Part shown: positions 6,119 through 7,843 of the stretch, in pieces
Position numbering within the stretch: position 1 is the stretch's first letter
Layout of the letters: the number at the start of each line of letters is the position of its first letter
Source of the DNA: Chloroflexota bacterium
GTDB taxonomy: Bacteria > Chloroflexota > FW602-bin22 > JAMCYS01
Reading direction: 5' to 3'
DNA length: 7,843 nt
NCBI GenBank assembly: GCA_021847625.1
Contig: JAJZQK010000127.1
Span: 1 to 7,843, forward strand
Translations under genes and position numbers: made by a program
Notes under the pieces: generated by a model
Database searches by the model: none
What the model was told of the DNA's origin: nothing
What the model saw: the letters and a program-made list of their open reading frames with translations, nothing else

Positions 6119-6146
6119 GCGCCGGAGGGAGGGGAAGGAGTCAGGG

Positions 6147-6869
6147 TTGCACATTCATGGCTATTGGCTGATGTTCCGCAGACGCTGGTGGATCATCGCC
6201 GTGGTGGCGCTGGCCGCCACCGCGGGGAGCTACCTCTACTGCAAGATGCAGACCCCCGTCTACCAGGCAACAGTTAGCCTTCTGGTGCAACCGGCGCGGG
6301 CCGACCTGGGCCTCACGGAGGCGACGAACCGCCTGCTTCGCCAGTACAGCCTGCAGTTGCAGACCGACGACCTGGCGCGCACGGTCAGCGAAAGGCTCAA
6401 CCTCGACATCTCCCCCCAGTCCCTACAGGGCATGGTTACGGCCACGGCGGTGCCGGAGGACTTCGCCGTGACGGTGCAGGTCACCGACGTCAGCGCGGAG
6501 CGCGCTCGCGACGTGGCCTTCGTGCTGGCCGACGAGTTCGAGCAGGAACAGGCCGTCCGCATGCAGAGCCAGGACCCTCGCGACCGCATCGACGTGGCGA
6601 TGGTCAGCCGGCCGGGGCTGGGTCAGCAGATATGGCCGCGCACCAAGACCACCGTGATGGCCGGGGCCATCTTCGGGGTTCTCCTGGGCGTGGTGCTCGC
6701 CTTCCTCTTCGAGTTCTTCGACGACACGCTGAAGACGGCGGAGGACGTCGAACGATGGGGCAGGGTGTCTGTCCTGGCTACAATCCCCCGCGCCTCGGCC
6801 AGGAAGGCTCGCGGCACGGGGCAAGCGGGCGGGGCCGGTCAGCGCATGGGCACCGAGGGAATGGGTTAG
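6147..6869 (+). CDS. Wzz/YveK-type polysaccharide co-polymerase (chain-length determinant)
   Basis: Inner-membrane protein of 240 residues that sets polysaccharide chain length and usually recruits the CpsD-type kinase. Transmembrane segment 1 (about 14-31) follows the basic patch FRRRWW. A roughly 130-residue extracytoplasmic domain follows, beginning TPVYQATVSLLV (36-47). A proline-containing stretch (SRPGLGQQIWPR, 154-165) precedes transmembrane segment 2 (about 169-190). The classic cytoplasmic end FEFFDDTLKTAEDVERW (188-204) then leads to TIPRA. The last 25 residues are Gly/Arg-rich and look disordered. The start is TTG at 6147, with GGAAGGAG (6133-6140) six bases upstream. The frame is open upstream to 6054, but that part overlaps the promoter. 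The next gene begins 31 bases after its stop, in the usual CapA-CapB (split, Gram-positive style) order. Confidence 0.9.
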   Translation: MHIHGYWLMFRRRWWIIAVVALAATAGSYLYCKMQTPVYQATVSLLVQPARADLGLTEATNRLLRQYSLQLQTDDLARTVSERLNLDISPQSLQGMVTATAVPEDFAVTVQVTDVSAERARDVAFVLADEFEQEQAVRMQSQDPRDRIDVAMVSRPGLGQQIWPRTKTTVMAGAIFGVLLGVVLAFLFEFFDDTLKTAEDVERWGRVSVLATIPRASARKARGTGQAGGAGQRMGTEGMG

Positions 6870-6900
6870 CCGAGCGCCAGCAGGGCAAGGAGGGTCAGAG

Positions 6901-7578
6901 TTGCCTGTAGTAGATAGTACACTTCTTACCGCGGCGGATGAGGGTTCGTCGGTAGCCGAGGCTTACCGCATCCTGCGCACCAACGTTCAGTTTGCCGGCG
7001 TCGACCGACCGCTGCACAGCCTGCTCGTGACGAGCGCGGGCCTGGAGGCCGACAAGTCGACCGTCGCCGCCAACCTGGCCATCGCCTTTGCCCTGGGCGG
7101 AAAGAGCGTGATTCTCGTCGATGCCGACCTACGCCGCCCCTGCCAGCACACCCTCTTCGGCCTCACGAACGAGCGCGGCCTGATGTCGCTGCTCCGAGAC
7201 GGGGCCAACGACCCGCTGCCGTTGCAGGAAACGGGCATAGGCGGCCTGCAGCTGGTGGCGTCCGGACCCCTGCCGCCAAGTCCCAGCGACATATTGGAGT
7301 CCCAGAAGTTCGCCGATATCGTTCAGCGTCTGCAAGGGGCGGCGGACCTCCTCGTGTTGGATGCTCCGCCCGTGCTGGCCGTAACGGACGCGGCCGTCAT
7401 CGCCCGGCGGATGGACGGGGTGTTGCTCGTCTTCCGCGCGAACCGCACGAAGCGCGACCACGCGGCCAAGGCGCGGGCGCTGCTGGAGAAGGTGCAGGCG
7501 AACGTGCTCGGCGCCGTGCTGACCAATTCCCAGCTCGACGGCGGCCTGAAGGCGTACTACGGCAAAGGCGGGAGCTGA
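6901..7578 (+). CDS. CpsD/CapB-type P-loop protein (BY-kinase homologue) with degenerate Walker A
   Basis: Cytoplasmic P-loop protein of 225 residues, homologous to bacterial tyrosine kinases that pair with Wzz/YveK proteins to control polysaccharide assembly. The family features are EAYRILRTNVQFA, then TSAGLEADKST (44-54), ILVDADLRRP (Walker A', Asp74 and Asp76), SGPLPPSPSDIL (121-132) and VLDAPPV (Walker B, Asp154). Walker A is abnormal: where most members have PGEGKST or a close variant, this one has LEADKST. Asp51 stands directly before Lys52 in place of the near-invariant Gly. The C-terminal tyrosine cluster is reduced to Tyr219-Tyr220. It may bind nucleotide weakly or act as a pseudokinase. 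TTG at 6901 is the start, with AAGGAGGG (6887-6894) six bases upstream. It is co-transcribed with its neighbours. Confidence 0.88.
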   Translation: MPVVDSTLLTAADEGSSVAEAYRILRTNVQFAGVDRPLHSLLVTSAGLEADKSTVAANLAIAFALGGKSVILVDADLRRPCQHTLFGLTNERGLMSLLRDGANDPLPLQETGIGGLQLVASGPLPPSPSDILESQKFADIVQRLQGAADLLVLDAPPVLAVTDAAVIARRMDGVLLVFRANRTKRDHAAKARALLEKVQANVLGAVLTNSQLDGGLKAYYGKGGS

Positions 7579-7612
7579 GGCGGTGACCAGGCCGGACGAG
7601 GGGAGGCCTTAG

Positions 7613-7843
7613 TTGAAGGGTTTGATTCTCAGTGGAGGCAAGGGAACGCGCCTTCGTCCCATCACCTATACGAGCGCCAAGCAGCTGGTGCCGGTGGCCA
7701 ACAAGCCGGTGCTGTTTTACGCCATCGAGTATCTGGTGGAGGCGGGCATCGAGGACATCGGCATCATCGTCGGCGACACACGGGCCGAGGTCAAGGCGGC
7801 GGCCGGCGACGGCTCGCGGTTCGGCGCCAAGATCACCTACATC
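7613..7843 (+). CDS. Glucose-1-phosphate thymidylyltransferase, long-form type, N-terminus (cut by window edge)
   Basis: Cytoplasmic nucleotidyltransferase that makes dTDP-glucose (and PPi) from dTTP and glucose-1-phosphate, feeding dTDP-deoxysugar synthesis such as L-rhamnose. Only 77 residues are present of about 350. They include the nucleotide-binding [11 protein letters not shown] (8-18) and the lysine-bearing [13 protein letters not shown] (21-33). [16 protein letters not shown] (41-56) and [13 protein letters not shown] (65-77) follow. This series matches the long-form RmlA/StrD-like family better than the short RmlA, which usually begins MKGIILAGGSGTRLYP. The start is TTG at 7613, with GGGAGG (7601-7606) six bases upstream, 34 bases after the preceding gene. 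It is the third consecutive TTG start in this operon. Related sugar nucleotidyltransferases cannot be excluded from the N-terminus alone. Confidence 0.88.
   Translation, partial: MKGLILSGGKGTRLRPITYTSAKQLVPVANKPVLFYAIEYLVEAGIEDIGIIVGDTRAEVKAAAGDGSRFGAKITYI

Larger units (their letters stand above)
5823..6146. other. Divergent regulatory region between oxidoreductase and polysaccharide operons
   Basis: About 324 bases without a gene. The left half carries a minus-strand promoter candidate for the oxidoreductase operon. The right half carries a strong plus-strand promoter and a leader of about 58 bases for the polysaccharide operon. Two short plus-strand reading frames crossing it are antisense or upstream extensions without ribosome-binding sites and are not called. 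Confidence 0.65.

Noticed and set aside
6054..6146. Upstream start for the Wzz-like protein at 6054
   Set aside because: It would start inside the -35 box of the promoter; the TTG at 6147 has a proper Shine-Dalgarno sequence and gives the usual short cytoplasmic N-terminus before the first membrane segment.

Overview
The window looks like a piece of a high-GC bacterial chromosome, probably from an uncultivated lineage. Several things suggest a Chloroflexota- or Armatimonadota-like organism. It carries the radical SAM pair TIGR03960/TIGR03936. It has a Gfo/Idh/MocA oxidoreductase paired with a UroD-like protein. The Wzz-type and CpsD-type proteins are encoded separately. TTG and GTG starts are common, and there is a short intergenic palindrome of the VIPAKAGIQ/dRS3 type. 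This placement is an inference and is weak. No phage, transposase, CRISPR, tRNA or rRNA sequence was seen.

Layout. (1) Positions 1-585, minus strand: the first 195 residues of FolC (folylpolyglutamate/dihydrofolate synthase), running off the left edge. (2) Positions 586-942: a divergent spacer with three sets of short palindromic repeats and a promoter whose -10 box lies only 8 bases before the next ATG. (3) Positions 943-3362, plus strand: a translationally coupled pair, a TIGR03960-type radical SAM protein and its DUF2344/TIGR03936 partner, of unknown function. (4) Positions 3363-3444: a short convergent spacer with two overlapping hairpins. (5) Positions 3445-5822, minus strand: a two-gene operon in which a Gfo/Idh/MocA NAD(P)-dependent oxidoreductase is followed by a UroD-family (not HemE) protein. 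(6) Positions 5823-6146: a divergent regulatory region with a recognisable promoter on each strand. (7) Positions 6147 to the right edge, plus strand: the start of a cell-surface polysaccharide operon, with a Wzz/YveK-type chain-length protein, a CpsD/CapB-type P-loop protein with a damaged Walker A motif, and the N-terminus of a long-form glucose-1-phosphate thymidylyltransferase.

How the genes work together. The right-hand operon is the clearest unit: a membrane co-polymerase, its cytoplasmic P-loop partner and a nucleotide-sugar enzyme point to polymerised surface glycan containing dTDP-derived sugars. The oxidoreductase/UroD-like pair probably handles one unknown small molecule. The radical SAM pair is a conserved orphan system of unknown substrate. 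I found no convincing new multi-gene system. The points most worth checking are the degenerate P-loop of the CpsD-like protein, the Asn replacing the usual catalytic Asp in the oxidoreductase, the apparently leaderless promoter of the radical SAM pair, and the run of TTG starts in the polysaccharide operon.
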